Assembly (NCBI RefSeq): GCF_001905735.1
Contig: NZ_LISW01000009.1
Coordinates: 470,666-534,665, forward strand
Direction of reading: 5' to 3'
Source: Streptomyces sp. CB01249
Lineage (GTDB): Bacteria > Actinomycetota > Actinomycetes > Streptomycetales > Streptomycetaceae
DNA length: 64,000 nt
The notes under the pieces were generated by a model, which saw only the letters and a list, made by a program, of their open reading frames with translations, made no database searches and was not told the origin of the DNA. Positions 51,570 to 60,234 of this stretch are shown here, in pieces; position 1 is the first letter of the stretch, and each line of letters starts with the position of its first letter. A program made the translations under genes and the position numbers.

Positions 51570-52565
51570 GCGTTCCCGGGCCCGGAGCGCCCAGCACAGC
51601 CGTTCGTAGCGGGTGGGCGGGAGCAGGGTGGCCGCCTCCGCCTCGGTGACGAACCGCCAGCCGCGCAGCTCGGAGCCGGGGAGGAGCAGCCGCTCCGCGT
51701 CCGCCCGGGGCAGCAGTCCGCCGTCGAAGAGGAGGCGCAGTCCTCCGTACCCGGGCGGGTCGGGCGCCTCCCAGTCGATGACGAGGAGCTTGGGCACCCG
51801 GTCGAGATGGATGCCGATCTCCTCGGCGACCTCCCGGATGCCGGCCTGTGCGGGGGCCTCGCCCGCCTCCACGACGCCGCCGGGGAACTCCCAGCCGGGT
51901 TTGTACGTGGGATCGACGAGCAGGAACCGGTCGTCCTCGTCGAAGAGCAGCACCCCGGAGGCGACGGTCTCCGCGGTCGGCTCGGGGGTCTGGACGATCT
52001 CGCAGGCGGGGGCGGCGTCGGTGCGAACGGCCTCCGCGATGCGCTCCGCCGTCTCGCGCGGGGTGAGGGCGCTGTTGTCGACGGTGTGGGCGTCCCCGGT
52101 GATCCAGCCGAGGGCCGATCGGTAGGGTTCGATGCGGTCGTACGCCCAGCGGCCGGTCGGGTCCACGCGCTCCGCGTCACCGGGGAACTCGGCCCGGTGG
52201 GCGATGCGCGCACGCAGGATCGTTTCCTCAGGTGAGAGCAGTACATGGCGCACCGGTATGCGCCGGGCGGCGAGCCCGCCGAATATCTCGTCGCGGTACT
52301 CCTGCCGCAGGAGCGTCATCGGGACGACGAGGACCCCGCCCAGTTCGGCGAGGAGCGCGGCGGCGGTGTCCACCACGAGACGCCGCCAGATCGGCAGGTC
52401 CTGGAAGTCCGTCACCTCGGCCAGTTTCTTCTGGGGCAGCAGGCTTCCGAGCCCCGCCCCGGTGAGTTCCGGGTCGTACAAGGTGCTGTTCGGGATCAGA
52501 TCGATCAGTTCACGCGCGGCGCTGGTCTTTCCGGCGCCGAACGCACCGTTGATCCAGACGATCAC
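51528..52565 (-). CDS. Fusion of P-loop kinase-like domain and NUDIX hydrolase
   Basis: A 345-aa two-domain protein. Residues 1-180 are a small P-loop NTPase with Walker A GAFGAGKTS at 8-16 and an adenylate/chloramphenicol-kinase-like layout (VVPMTLLRQEYRDEIF). Residues 190-345 form a NUDIX domain with the complete box GGVVEAGEAPAQAGIREVAE ending EEIG. The combination suggests linked phosphorylation and pyrophosphate cleavage of nucleotides or sugars, but this is inference. No ribosome site is outstanding; the ATG follows GGGGGAACC. Confidence 0.83.
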   Translation of the reverse strand: MIVWINGAFGAGKTSAARELIDLIPNSTLYDPELTGAGLGSLLPQKKLAEVTDFQDLPIWRRLVVDTAAALLAELGGVLVVPMTLLRQEYRDEIFGGLAARRIPVRHVLLSPEETILRARIAHRAEFPGDAERVDPTGRWAYDRIEPYRSALGWITGDAHTVDNSALTPRETAERIAEAVRTDAAPACEIVQTPEPTAETVASGVLLFDEDDRFLLVDPTYKPGWEFPGGVVEAGEAPAQAGIREVAEEIGIHLDRVPKLLVIDWEAPDPPGYGGLRLLFDGGLLPRADAERLLLPGSELRGWRFVTEAEAATLLPPTRYERLCWALRARERSAVLNLEAGVPVG

Positions 52566-52676
52566 GGTTCCCCCTCTTCCGTAGCAGCCCCCTGTGGCTT
52601 GCCCGCAACACCCTGCCGCGAAAACCCGACCGGGGCGACGCGTTGCGCGGAGGGGGCCGCGCGGGCCCGCCCCGGG

Positions 52677-52943
52677 CTACGGCGTATCGCCCCGCCAGTC
52701 CCACTTGTCCGGCTCGTCCGGGCGCGGCCCGTACTCGGCGCGGCCGCCCGGTCCGTAGGCGCCGATCTCGGTGACCAGGGCGGAACCGTCCGCGAGGGCC
52801 ACCGCCGTCCACCCCGTCACATCCAGGAGCAGTCCGTCGAGCGGTCCGCCGACCAGTTCCCGGTAGTCACGGCCCGGCTGTGGGCCCGGGTCGGGGTCTT
52901 CGTGGTCGGCGCCGTACACCCGCCGTCGCATGATCTCGTCCAT
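52677..52943 (-). CDS. Small hypothetical protein
   Basis: An 88-aa acidic protein, RRRVYGADHEDPDPG then YRELVGGPLDGLLLDVTGW, ending DEPDKWDWRGDTP. The GGPLDG motif occurs in small actinobacterial proteins of unknown role. ATG 52943 is used; the upstream open frame to 53012 is unlikely. It sits between the P-loop/NUDIX gene and the excalibur gene, which is divergent. Confidence 0.6.
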   Translation of the reverse strand: MDEIMRRRVYGADHEDPDPGPQPGRDYRELVGGPLDGLLLDVTGWTAVALADGSALVTEIGAYGPGGRAEYGPRPDEPDKWDWRGDTP

Positions 52944-53108
52944 GCAGGCAGGATCGCACCCGGCACTGACAACGGCGGGCCCGCGCGGACCGTGGCGGGC
53001 CTCCGGCTTCACGCGATGGTCACAACTCCATCACTTGCGGAGGATTGCCCTCCCCTGGGTTCGGCGCCCTGGTTACGGTCGTCCCTCCACACAACCTTGG
53101 GGGGTCCC

Positions 53109-53651
53109 ATGTCGCACAACCCGTCGCCGCAGCCGCCGCCTTGGGGGCCGCCGCCGCAGCCGTCCCCGTTCGGCCCGCAGGGTCCGGGCGGCGCGCCCCG
53201 CTGGGCGAGGAAACGCATCGTCATCCCGGCGGCGGCCGTTCTCTTCCTCATCGGCGTGGGCATGGGCGCCGCCGGGGGCGACTCGGGGGCGGACAGGACC
53301 GAGGCCGCGGCGAAGTCCTCGCCGGCGCCGACCGTCACCGCCACGGTGTCGGTCACGCCCGCGCCGGAGCCCGCCGTGACCGAGACGGTCACCGCGAGCC
53401 CCGAGCCGGTGCCGACCGTCACGAAGACGAAGACCGTCAAGGTCACCGTCGCGCCCGAGGCGCCCGCCGGCACGTCGGACGACTCCGGTTCGGACAGTTC
53501 CGGTTCGAGTGGCGGGGGCTCGGGCGGCGGCTCGGCGTACTACGCGAACTGCACCGCCGTCCGCGCGGCCGGTGCGGCCCCCATCCACCGGGGCGACCCG
53601 GGGTACGGCCGTCACCTCGACCGCGACGGGGACGGCGTGGCCTGCGAGTAG
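53109..53651 (+). CDS. Excalibur calcium-binding domain protein with one membrane anchor
   Basis: A 180-aa protein. A Pro-rich cytoplasmic start is followed by a single helix (about 38-55), then a Thr/Val/Pro-rich extracellular stalk containing TVTATVSVTPAP-like repeats, a Ser/Gly spacer, and a C-terminal excalibur domain (about 143-180) with YYANCTAVRAAGAAP and the calcium loop DRDGDGVACE. It is probably a surface protein. GGGGGG precedes the ATG. A perfect palindromic hairpin follows the stop. Confidence 0.88.
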   Translation: MSHNPSPQPPPWGPPPQPSPFGPQGPGGAPRWARKRIVIPAAAVLFLIGVGMGAAGGDSGADRTEAAAKSSPAPTVTATVSVTPAPEPAVTETVTASPEPVPTVTKTKTVKVTVAPEAPAGTSDDSGSDSSGSSGGGSGGGSAYYANCTAVRAAGAAPIHRGDPGYGRHLDRDGDGVACE

Positions 53652-53656
53652 GGCGT

Positions 53657-53686
53657 GGTGACGGGGTGCCCGGGCACCCCGTCACC
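53657..53686. terminator. Perfect palindrome terminator between excalibur and sugar permease genes
   Basis: GGTGACGGGGTGCCC followed by GGGCACCCCGTCACC: 30 bases with full complementarity, overlapping the stop of the minus-strand permease (53682-53684). It can terminate both strands. Confidence 0.78.
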
Positions 53687-54599
53687 CCTTGCCGGAGCCC
53701 AGCGTGAGTCCGGCGATGAAGTGCCGTTGCAGCAGCAGGAAGACGATGAGCGTCGGCAGCGCGACGATCACCGAACCGGCGGCGAGCAGGTTGTAGTCCG
53801 TGAAAAATTGACCGCGCAGGTTGTTCAGCGCGGAGGTGATGGGCAGTTTGTCGCCGTCGGAGATGAAGACCAGCGCCCACAGGAAGTCGTTGTACATCCA
53901 GGTGAACTGGAGCGTGCCCAGCGCGGCGAGCGCCGGGCGGCACAGCGGCAGGCTGATCCGCCAGAACCGCGTCCACACCCCGGCCCCGTCCACCACCGCC
54001 GCCTCCAGGATCTCCGACGGGAGGGTGCGCATGAAGTTGGCCAGGACGAACACGCAGAAGCCGATCTGGAAGCCGATCTGCACGAGGACGACGGCCCAGT
54101 AGGAGTCGAACATCGTCATCGAGTCGGACATCCAGTACGGCAGCGGGATCCGGTTGAAGACGACGTACAGCGGGGTGACGATCACCTGCTGCGGGAGCAG
54201 GTTCCCGGCCGTGAACAGCATCAGCAGGACCAGTCCGCCGCGCATCTTCAGCCGGGCGAGCGCGAAGGCCACGAACGAGGCGAGGAACAGGGTGATCAGG
54301 ACGCCCGGCACCGCGATGATCAGGGTGTTGACGAAGTACTTCGTCATGCCGGAGTCGGTGAACGCCTGCCGGTAGTAGTCCAGCGAGAGGTGGCGCGGCA
54401 GCGAGAAGTAGCCGTACTCGGAGGTCTCGTCGTACGGCCGCAGCGAGGCGTAGACCGCGAGCAGCAGCGGGGCGAGGAAGGCCAGCGAGACTGCCATCAG
54501 GAAGGCGTGCACCCCGAGCCGGCCGGGGCGGAGCCTGCGGCGGGCCGCGGCGGGCGCGGCGGTCGCCGGGCGTACGGGGTCGGCCTGCGTGGTGGTCAT
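53682..54599 (-). CDS. Carbohydrate ABC transporter permease (MalG type)
   Basis: A 305-aa membrane protein with six helices. The binding-protein-dependent transport EAA loop is EAAVVDGAGVWTRFWRISLP near 205. It is the inner-membrane partner of the permease at 54596, which it overlaps by four bases (ATGA). The transporter includes the lipoprotein at 55527. No dedicated ATPase is in the operon. Confidence 0.93.
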   Translation of the reverse strand: MTTTQADPVRPATAAPAAARRRLRPGRLGVHAFLMAVSLAFLAPLLLAVYASLRPYDETSEYGYFSLPRHLSLDYYRQAFTDSGMTKYFVNTLIIAVPGVLITLFLASFVAFALARLKMRGGLVLLMLFTAGNLLPQQVIVTPLYVVFNRIPLPYWMSDSMTMFDSYWAVVLVQIGFQIGFCVFVLANFMRTLPSEILEAAVVDGAGVWTRFWRISLPLCRPALAALGTLQFTWMYNDFLWALVFISDGDKLPITSALNNLRGQFFTDYNLLAAGSVIVALPTLIVFLLLQRHFIAGLTLGSGKG

Positions 54600-55510
54600 C
54601 GGTCTTTCTCCCCTCGGAGCTCCTGGACCAGGTACGTCACCACGAATCCGAGGGAGACGGTCAGCAGGACGACGGCGATCGCGGAGCCGAAGCCGATCCG
54701 GCTGGCCTCGCCGATGATGTTGTCGGTGACGAGCACGGAGAGCAGTTCGAGGCCGTTGCGGCCGTGGTTGACCGCGTACACGATGTCGAAGGCGCGCAGC
54801 GACTCGATGACGGTGATGACGCCGACGATGACGTTGACCGGCCGCAGGGTCGGGAAGACGACGCGGAAGAAGGTCTGCGCCTCGCTCGCCCCGTCGATCG
54901 CCGCCGCCTCCTTGAGGGACTGGTCGACGGCCTTGAGCCCGGCGAGGTAGAGGATCATCACATAGCCGGTGTGCCGCCAGGCGGCGGCCAGCAGGATCAT
55001 CCAGATGTTGAGGTCCGGATCGCCGAGCCAGTCCGTCGGGGTCTCCGTGTCGCCGATGACGGCGTTGAGCGCGCCCTGGTCCCGCGAGAACACGAGCTGG
55101 GCGATGAAGCCGACCACCGCGAGCGAGAGCACGACGGGCATGTACAGCGTGGACTGGTAGAAGCGGCTGAACCGGACGCCCCGGTCGATCAGCACGGCCA
55201 GGAGCAGCCCGAACGGGGTGGCGACGAGGCCGAGGAAGGCGAGCCAGAGCAGGTTGTGCCGGGCGGCGGGCCAGAACTGCGGGTAGTTCGTGAAGAGGTT
55301 CGCGTAGTTGCGGGTCCCGACCCACTCGATGTCGCCGATCCCGTCCCAGCTGGTGAACGAGAGGACGACGGAGGCCAGGGTCGGGCCCCAGACGATGGCG
55401 AGGTCGAGCAGGACGGGCAGGCCGAGCAGCACACCGAGCACGACGAGGTCGCGGCGTGTGTACCGCCGCGTGCCCCGTCGTCCGGTGCGCCTCCCCGAGA
55501 TGAACGGCAC
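54596..55510 (-). CDS. Carbohydrate ABC transporter permease (MalF type)
   Basis: A 304-aa membrane protein with six helices; the EAA loop is EAAAIDGASEAQTFFRVVFP near 195. GTG 55510 is chosen because GGGAG lies eight bases upstream and it begins 17 bases after the binding-protein stop; the frame extends to 55591 inside that gene. Together with the MalG-type subunit it should import galactosides (context from the GH27 gene). Confidence 0.92.
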   Translation of the reverse strand: MPFISGRRTGRRGTRRYTRRDLVVLGVLLGLPVLLDLAIVWGPTLASVVLSFTSWDGIGDIEWVGTRNYANLFTNYPQFWPAARHNLLWLAFLGLVATPFGLLLAVLIDRGVRFSRFYQSTLYMPVVLSLAVVGFIAQLVFSRDQGALNAVIGDTETPTDWLGDPDLNIWMILLAAAWRHTGYVMILYLAGLKAVDQSLKEAAAIDGASEAQTFFRVVFPTLRPVNVIVGVITVIESLRAFDIVYAVNHGRNGLELLSVLVTDNIIGEASRIGFGSAIAVVLLTVSLGFVVTYLVQELRGEKDR

Positions 55511-55526
55511 GGTGCGTACTCCCGGT

Positions 55527-56870
55527 TCAGTCCGAGGCGAAGATGGTCTTCTTCTGCCGTTCGATGTCGTTGACCAGGCCGTCCACGTCATTGGGGCTGC
55601 TGATGAACTTCTGGATCGCGGGGATCATGACCGTGGACGCGAAGTCCGGACGGGTGTCCCGGTCGAGAAACTGCGAGATCTGCTTGGCGCCCGAGACGAG
55701 TTCGACGGCCTTCTTCTGGATCGCGGAGTACCCGGAGGTGTCCGCCTCCTCGCTGACCGCGATGTTGTTGGGGTCGCTCTTGAGGTAGATGTCCTCGGCC
55801 TTGCCGGTGGCGAGCCACTTCACCAGGTCCTTGGCGCTCTCCAGCGTCTTCTTGTTCTTCAGGTTCTTGGACTTCTTGGCCAGCAGGAACCCGTCGATGG
55901 GCGCCTCCACGGCGTCCTGGCCGTGCTCGGGGCTGATCTCGGGGAACGGGAAGAAGTCCAGGTCGCCCTGCTCGTCCTTGGGGAACTGCGCGCCGGGGTG
56001 CGGCAGGCCGAGGACGGTCATGCCCGCCTCGCGCTTCTGGAGGCTGGTGGCGGCCTCCTGCCAGGTACGGCCGTTGGCGCCGGGCTGGCAGTACGGAAGA
56101 AGGCGCCGCCAGGTGTCGAAGACGTCCCGGACGCGTTTGTCCGTCCAGGCTTCCTCACCGGCCATGAGGCTCTTGTGGAATTCGTATCCGTTGGTGCGCA
56201 TGTTGATGTAGTCGAAGGTGCCCATGGCGGGCCAGCCGTCCTTGTCGCAGAACGCGATGGGGTCCAGCTTGTCCTTCTTCATCTGCTTGGCGAGCGCCAC
56301 GTACTCGTCAAGCGTTTTGGGCACCTGATAGCCGCGCTCGGTGAACAGGCTCTTCCGATGGAAGACGGCCCACGGATAGTAGTAGTACGGCGTGAGGTAC
56401 TGCTTGCCGTCCTCGCCGCTGGACTGGTCCTTCAGGGCGTCGGAGAATCCCGTGTAGTGCTGCCAGTTGTCGCTGATGTCGTACAGCAGGCCCTTCTTCG
56501 CGAAGAACTGCATGCGGTACCCGGCGAACCACATGAAGACGTCGTCGGGCTTTCCCTGGAGATAGCGGTTGATGTTCTCCTGGAAGGTGTTGTGGTCGAC
56601 GGTGTTGACCTTCACCTTCCGTCCGTCCGACTGTCCGGCGTACGCCTTGAACGCGTCGGCGAACGCCTTCTTGGGAACGGGGTCGGACGCATTCGATCCC
56701 AGGGTGACGGTCTTGCCGTCCCCGCCGGGTCCGCCGCCGCACGCGGTGAGCAGGGCGGGAAGCGTCACCGCACCGGCACCGAGGGCCGCGCCGCGGAGCA
56801 GGCTCCGCCGGGACATCCGGTGTCCCGCGACGCTGCCGGGCAGATCCGATCTGTTGTACGAGTGTGCCAT
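55527..56870 (-). CDS. Sugar ABC transporter binding lipoprotein, Tat-type signal
   Basis: A 447-aa extracellular solute-binding protein of the family 1 type. The signal has a twin-arginine motif (MSRRSLLRG) and lipobox LTAC with Cys44. The mature part has the usual two-lobed binding fold with AIDGFLLAKKSK in the C-terminal lobe. GGAGGACGGGG precedes the ATG. It is the first gene of the operon with both permeases. The divergent GH27 alpha-galactosidase suggests a ligand such as raffinose, melibiose or other alpha-galactosides; this is inference. Confidence 0.93.
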   Translation of the reverse strand: MAHSYNRSDLPGSVAGHRMSRRSLLRGAALGAGAVTLPALLTACGGGPGGDGKTVTLGSNASDPVPKKAFADAFKAYAGQSDGRKVKVNTVDHNTFQENINRYLQGKPDDVFMWFAGYRMQFFAKKGLLYDISDNWQHYTGFSDALKDQSSGEDGKQYLTPYYYYPWAVFHRKSLFTERGYQVPKTLDEYVALAKQMKKDKLDPIAFCDKDGWPAMGTFDYINMRTNGYEFHKSLMAGEEAWTDKRVRDVFDTWRRLLPYCQPGANGRTWQEAATSLQKREAGMTVLGLPHPGAQFPKDEQGDLDFFPFPEISPEHGQDAVEAPIDGFLLAKKSKNLKNKKTLESAKDLVKWLATGKAEDIYLKSDPNNIAVSEEADTSGYSAIQKKAVELVSGAKQISQFLDRDTRPDFASTVMIPAIQKFISSPNDVDGLVNDIERQKKTIFASD

Positions 56871-57079
56871 GACCCCGTCCTCCGGAAGGCAACCGAACAC
56901 AACCGAACGTGCGCTTGGATCTCACCCCCAACATGGGGCGCAGTCAAGGGTTTTGACGAGATGCGGCCGACCGGGCACCCGCCCTCTTCCAACAGACTTC
57001 AACACGCTCTAACGTATTCGCTCGTCTTGGCGTGCACATGTCGCCGCCTGATCCGGCACGAGTACGGAGGAACGTAACG

Positions 57080-59110
57080 ATGCGTCATCTTCCAACCCGT
57101 CCCACCCGAGCGAACCGCCACAGAGTCCTCGGAGCCCTGGTCGCGGGCCTCCTGTGTACGGCGGGGGCCGTCGTGCCCGCCGCCGCGCACTCCCCCGCAC
57201 CGGCCGCCGGCACCCGGGCCGCGAACGGACTGGCCCTCACCCCGCCCATGGGCTTCAACAACTGGAACTCCACGCATTGCCGCGCCGAGTTCAACGAGGA
57301 CATGGTCAAGGGCATCGCCGATATCTTCGTGGAGAAGGGGCTGAAGGACGCCGGGTACGAGTACGTCAATCTGGACGACTGCTGGGCGGTTCCGGAGCGT
57401 GACGCGGAAGGAAAGCTGGTAGCCGATCCGGTGCGCTTTCCGCACGGCATCGAGGCGGTCGCGGACTATGTGCACGCGAAGGGCCTCAAGCTGGGGATCT
57501 ACACCAGCGCCGGCACCAGGACCTGCGACAGCGTGGGAATCCCCGGAGCCCTCGGCCATGAATTCAGCGACGCGCGGCAGTTCGCCGACTGGGGCGTCGA
57601 CTACCTCAAGTACGACAACTGCAACAACCAGGGCGTGGACGCGAAGGAACGCTATACGACGATGCGCGACGCGCTCGTCGCCACCGGCCGTCCCATCGTC
57701 TACAGCATTTGCGAATGGGGCCAGAACAAGCCCTGGGAATGGGCGGCCGAGCTGGGCAATCTCTGGCGCACCACCGGTGACATCAACGACAGCTGGGGCA
57801 GCATGCTGTCGATCATGAAGCAGAACCTCCCGCTCGCCGCCGCGGCCGGCCCGGGCCACTGGAACGACCCCGACATGCTGGAGGTCGGCAACGGCGGGAT
57901 GACCGACACCGAGTACCGCACCCACTTCTCGATGTGGTCGGTGATGGCGGCGCCGCTGCTCATCGGCTCCGACCTGCGCACCGCCTCCCGGGAGACGTTC
58001 GACATCCTCTCCAACGAGGAGGTCATCGCCGTCGACCAGGACCCGCTGGGCAGGCAGGGCGAGGTGCTCTCCTCCGAGGACGGCCGCTGGGTCGTCGCCA
58101 AGGAGATGGCGGACGGCTCCCGGGCCGTGGCGCTGTTCAACGAGACCGGCAGCGCACAGCGGATCGCCACCACGGCCGCCGCGGTCGGCCTGGAACGCGC
58201 CTCCGGGTACACCGTGCGCGACCTGTGGGCCCACACCACCCGCAACACCGCGGGCGGCCTCTCGGCGACCGTCCCCGCGCACGGCACCGTCCTGCTGCGC
58301 GTCGCCGCCGACCCGCGCTGGGCCGCGCACCCGCCGGCCGTCGAACTCGCCCTGGACGGCAGCCCGCTGGTCGAGGCGGGCCGCACCGCCACGCTGACGA
58401 CCGAGGTCACCGACCTGGGCCGCACCCCCGCGCTCACGGTCTCCGCCGCGCTCACCGGCCCCGCCGGCTGGCGGGTGGAGGCCGCGTCGCCGACCCGCAC
58501 CCCCGCGCTGCCCACCGGCCGCGCACTGGCCACCCGATGGCGGGTGACGGCCCCCGCCGCAGCGGCCCCCGGCGGCTACGACCTGACGCTCACCGCCCAG
58601 TACCGCTCCCCCACCGGTGAACGGATCCGGTCCACCGTGCCGTTCCGGGCCCATGTGGTGGTGCCGCCCCCGCCCGGCGGCGGCTACCTCAGCGACCTGC
58701 CGCAGCTCAGCGCCTCCAACGGTTACGGCCCCGTCGAGAAGGACACCAGCAACGGCGAGAGCGCCGCGGGCGACGGCCACCCGCTGACCATCGGCGGCCA
58801 GGTGTACGCCAAGGGGCTCGGCGCCCACGCGGCGAGCAGCGTCGAGTACTACGCGGGCGGCGCGTGCACCGCCGTGACGGCGCAGGTGGGAGTGGACGAC
58901 GAGAAGGGCGCCAAGGGCACCGTGGCCTTCGAGATCTGGGCGGACGGCACGAAGGCCGCCTCGACCGGGGTCCTGACCAACGCGATGGCCCCGCAGCCCC
59001 TCTCGGCGGACGTGACCGGGGCTCAGGTCGTCCGGCTGGTGGTCACGGACGGCGGCGACGGCGACGACTCGGACCACGCGGACTGGGGGGACCTGCGGAT
59101 CACCTGCTGA
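57080..59110 (+). CDS. Secreted GH27 alpha-galactosidase with NEW3-like and NPCBM domains
   Basis: A 676-aa secreted enzyme. A signal peptide (about 1-40, VLGALVAGLLCTAGAVVPAAA) is followed by a GH27 TIM barrel (about 50-320) opening TPPMGFNNWNS, with nucleophile Asp179 in YLKYDNC and the acid/base region WNDPDMLE (262-266). A beta-sandwich (about 320-415), an NPCBM-associated-like domain (about 425-520) and a C-terminal NPCBM carbohydrate-binding module (about 530-676, AKGLGAHAASSVEYY) complete it. It removes terminal alpha-galactose from oligo- or polysaccharides. GGAGG precedes the ATG. It is divergent from the sugar transporter. Confidence 0.93.
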   Translation: MRHLPTRPTRANRHRVLGALVAGLLCTAGAVVPAAAHSPAPAAGTRAANGLALTPPMGFNNWNSTHCRAEFNEDMVKGIADIFVEKGLKDAGYEYVNLDDCWAVPERDAEGKLVADPVRFPHGIEAVADYVHAKGLKLGIYTSAGTRTCDSVGIPGALGHEFSDARQFADWGVDYLKYDNCNNQGVDAKERYTTMRDALVATGRPIVYSICEWGQNKPWEWAAELGNLWRTTGDINDSWGSMLSIMKQNLPLAAAAGPGHWNDPDMLEVGNGGMTDTEYRTHFSMWSVMAAPLLIGSDLRTASRETFDILSNEEVIAVDQDPLGRQGEVLSSEDGRWVVAKEMADGSRAVALFNETGSAQRIATTAAAVGLERASGYTVRDLWAHTTRNTAGGLSATVPAHGTVLLRVAADPRWAAHPPAVELALDGSPLVEAGRTATLTTEVTDLGRTPALTVSAALTGPAGWRVEAASPTRTPALPTGRALATRWRVTAPAAAAPGGYDLTLTAQYRSPTGERIRSTVPFRAHVVVPPPPGGGYLSDLPQLSASNGYGPVEKDTSNGESAAGDGHPLTIGGQVYAKGLGAHAASSVEYYAGGACTAVTAQVGVDDEKGAKGTVAFEIWADGTKAASTGVLTNAMAPQPLSADVTGAQVVRLVVTDGGDGDDSDHADWGDLRITC

Positions 59111-60056
59111 GCGGGTCGGCGAGCGGCCGGGCGGCGGCCAGCGCGGCCGCCGCCGCACCGACCAGGCCCGCGTCGTTGCCCATGACCGCGGGCACCACCG
59201 TCAGGTGCTGGACGAAGGAGAGCGTGGCGTACCGGCGCAGGGCCGCGCGCAGCGGGGCGAACAGCAGCTCGCCCGCGCCGGCCACCCCGCCGCCGATCAC
59301 CGCGATGTCGATCTCGACCAGGGTCGCCGTCGCGGCGATCCCCGCCGCCAGAGCCTGCGCGGCACGTTCGAAGGAGGCCACGGCGACCGGGTCGCCGGCC
59401 CGCGCGGCGGCCGCGACGCCGACCGCGGTCGCGTCGCCGTCCGGGCCGGGCCGCCAGCCCGCGTCCAGCGCGCGGCGCGCGATGTTGGGGCCGCTCGCGA
59501 TGCGCTCGACGCAGCCGCGCGCCCCGCACGGGCAGAGGTCGCCGTCGAGGTCCACGCTGATGTGCCCGATGTGGCCGGCGTTCCCGCTGGGGCCGGGGTG
59601 CAGGGCGCCGCCGAGGACGAGCCCGCCGCCGACGCCGGTCGAGACGACCATGCACAGCGCGTTGTCGTGGCCGCGCGCCGCGCCGAGCCAGTGTTCCGCC
59701 GCCGTGATCGCGACGCCGTCGCCGACCAGCGTGACCGGAAGGCCGCCGGTGGCGTCGGCGACCCGCTCGACCAGGGGGAAGCCCCGCCAGCCGGGCACGT
59801 TGACCGGGCTGACCGTGCCCCCGGCGGCGTCCACCGGGCCCGCGCTGCCGATGCCGACGGCCGTCGCGTCGCCCCAGTACGGGGAGGCGGCGAGATCGGC
59901 CAGGACGCCGCCGACCGCCGCCATGACGCGTTCGCCGCTCTCCCGTGCGGGTGTCGGCCGCTGGGCGCGCACCAGGAGCCCGCCGTCCCGGTCCACCAAC
60001 GCGCCGGCGATCTTGGTGCCCCCGATGTCCAGGGCGGCGACGAGGTGGGTCTGCAT
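59100..60056 (-). CDS. ROK-family sugar kinase (glucokinase-like)
   Basis: A 318-aa kinase without a DNA-binding domain. Features: ATP-binding DIGGTKIAGALVD at the N-terminus, catalytic GDGVAITAAEH and the zinc motif CPCGARGC near 170. Family members phosphorylate glucose, N-acetylated hexoses or similar, here probably a sugar released by the GH27 pathway. ATG 60056 is the first Met before the DIGGTK block. It is divergent from the LacI regulator and overlaps the GH27 stop by 11 bases. Confidence 0.87.
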   Translation of the reverse strand: MQTHLVAALDIGGTKIAGALVDRDGGLLVRAQRPTPARESGERVMAAVGGVLADLAASPYWGDATAVGIGSAGPVDAAGGTVSPVNVPGWRGFPLVERVADATGGLPVTLVGDGVAITAAEHWLGAARGHDNALCMVVSTGVGGGLVLGGALHPGPSGNAGHIGHISVDLDGDLCPCGARGCVERIASGPNIARRALDAGWRPGPDGDATAVGVAAAARAGDPVAVASFERAAQALAAGIAATATLVEIDIAVIGGGVAGAGELLFAPLRAALRRYATLSFVQHLTVVPAVMGNDAGLVGAAAAALAAARPLADPLSR

Positions 60057-60126
60057 CGGTGTGGCTCCGGGGTGGTGTGGGCGGGACCTGCGGCTCAGGT
60101 GCACAGTCTGCCCAGTCTCCATTCCC

Positions 60127-60153
60127 TTGACAACGTTGTCCAGGGCCTATGCT
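60127..60153 (+). promoter_or_regulatory. LacI-type operator and promoter between ROK kinase and LacI gene
   Basis: TTGACA (60127-60132) and TATGCT (60148-60153) are 15 bases apart. The palindrome GACAACGTTGTC (60129-60140), with the central CG typical of LacI-family sites, overlaps the -35 box. It also fits upstream of the kinase gene, so it may control both directions. Confidence 0.65.
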
Positions 60154-60234
60154 CGACGCCACACCCTCCGGGAGCCCCCACGGCAGCCGCCGTGGCCCGC
60201 CGGGACCGCCCGACCGACGACAGGACAGCGCACC

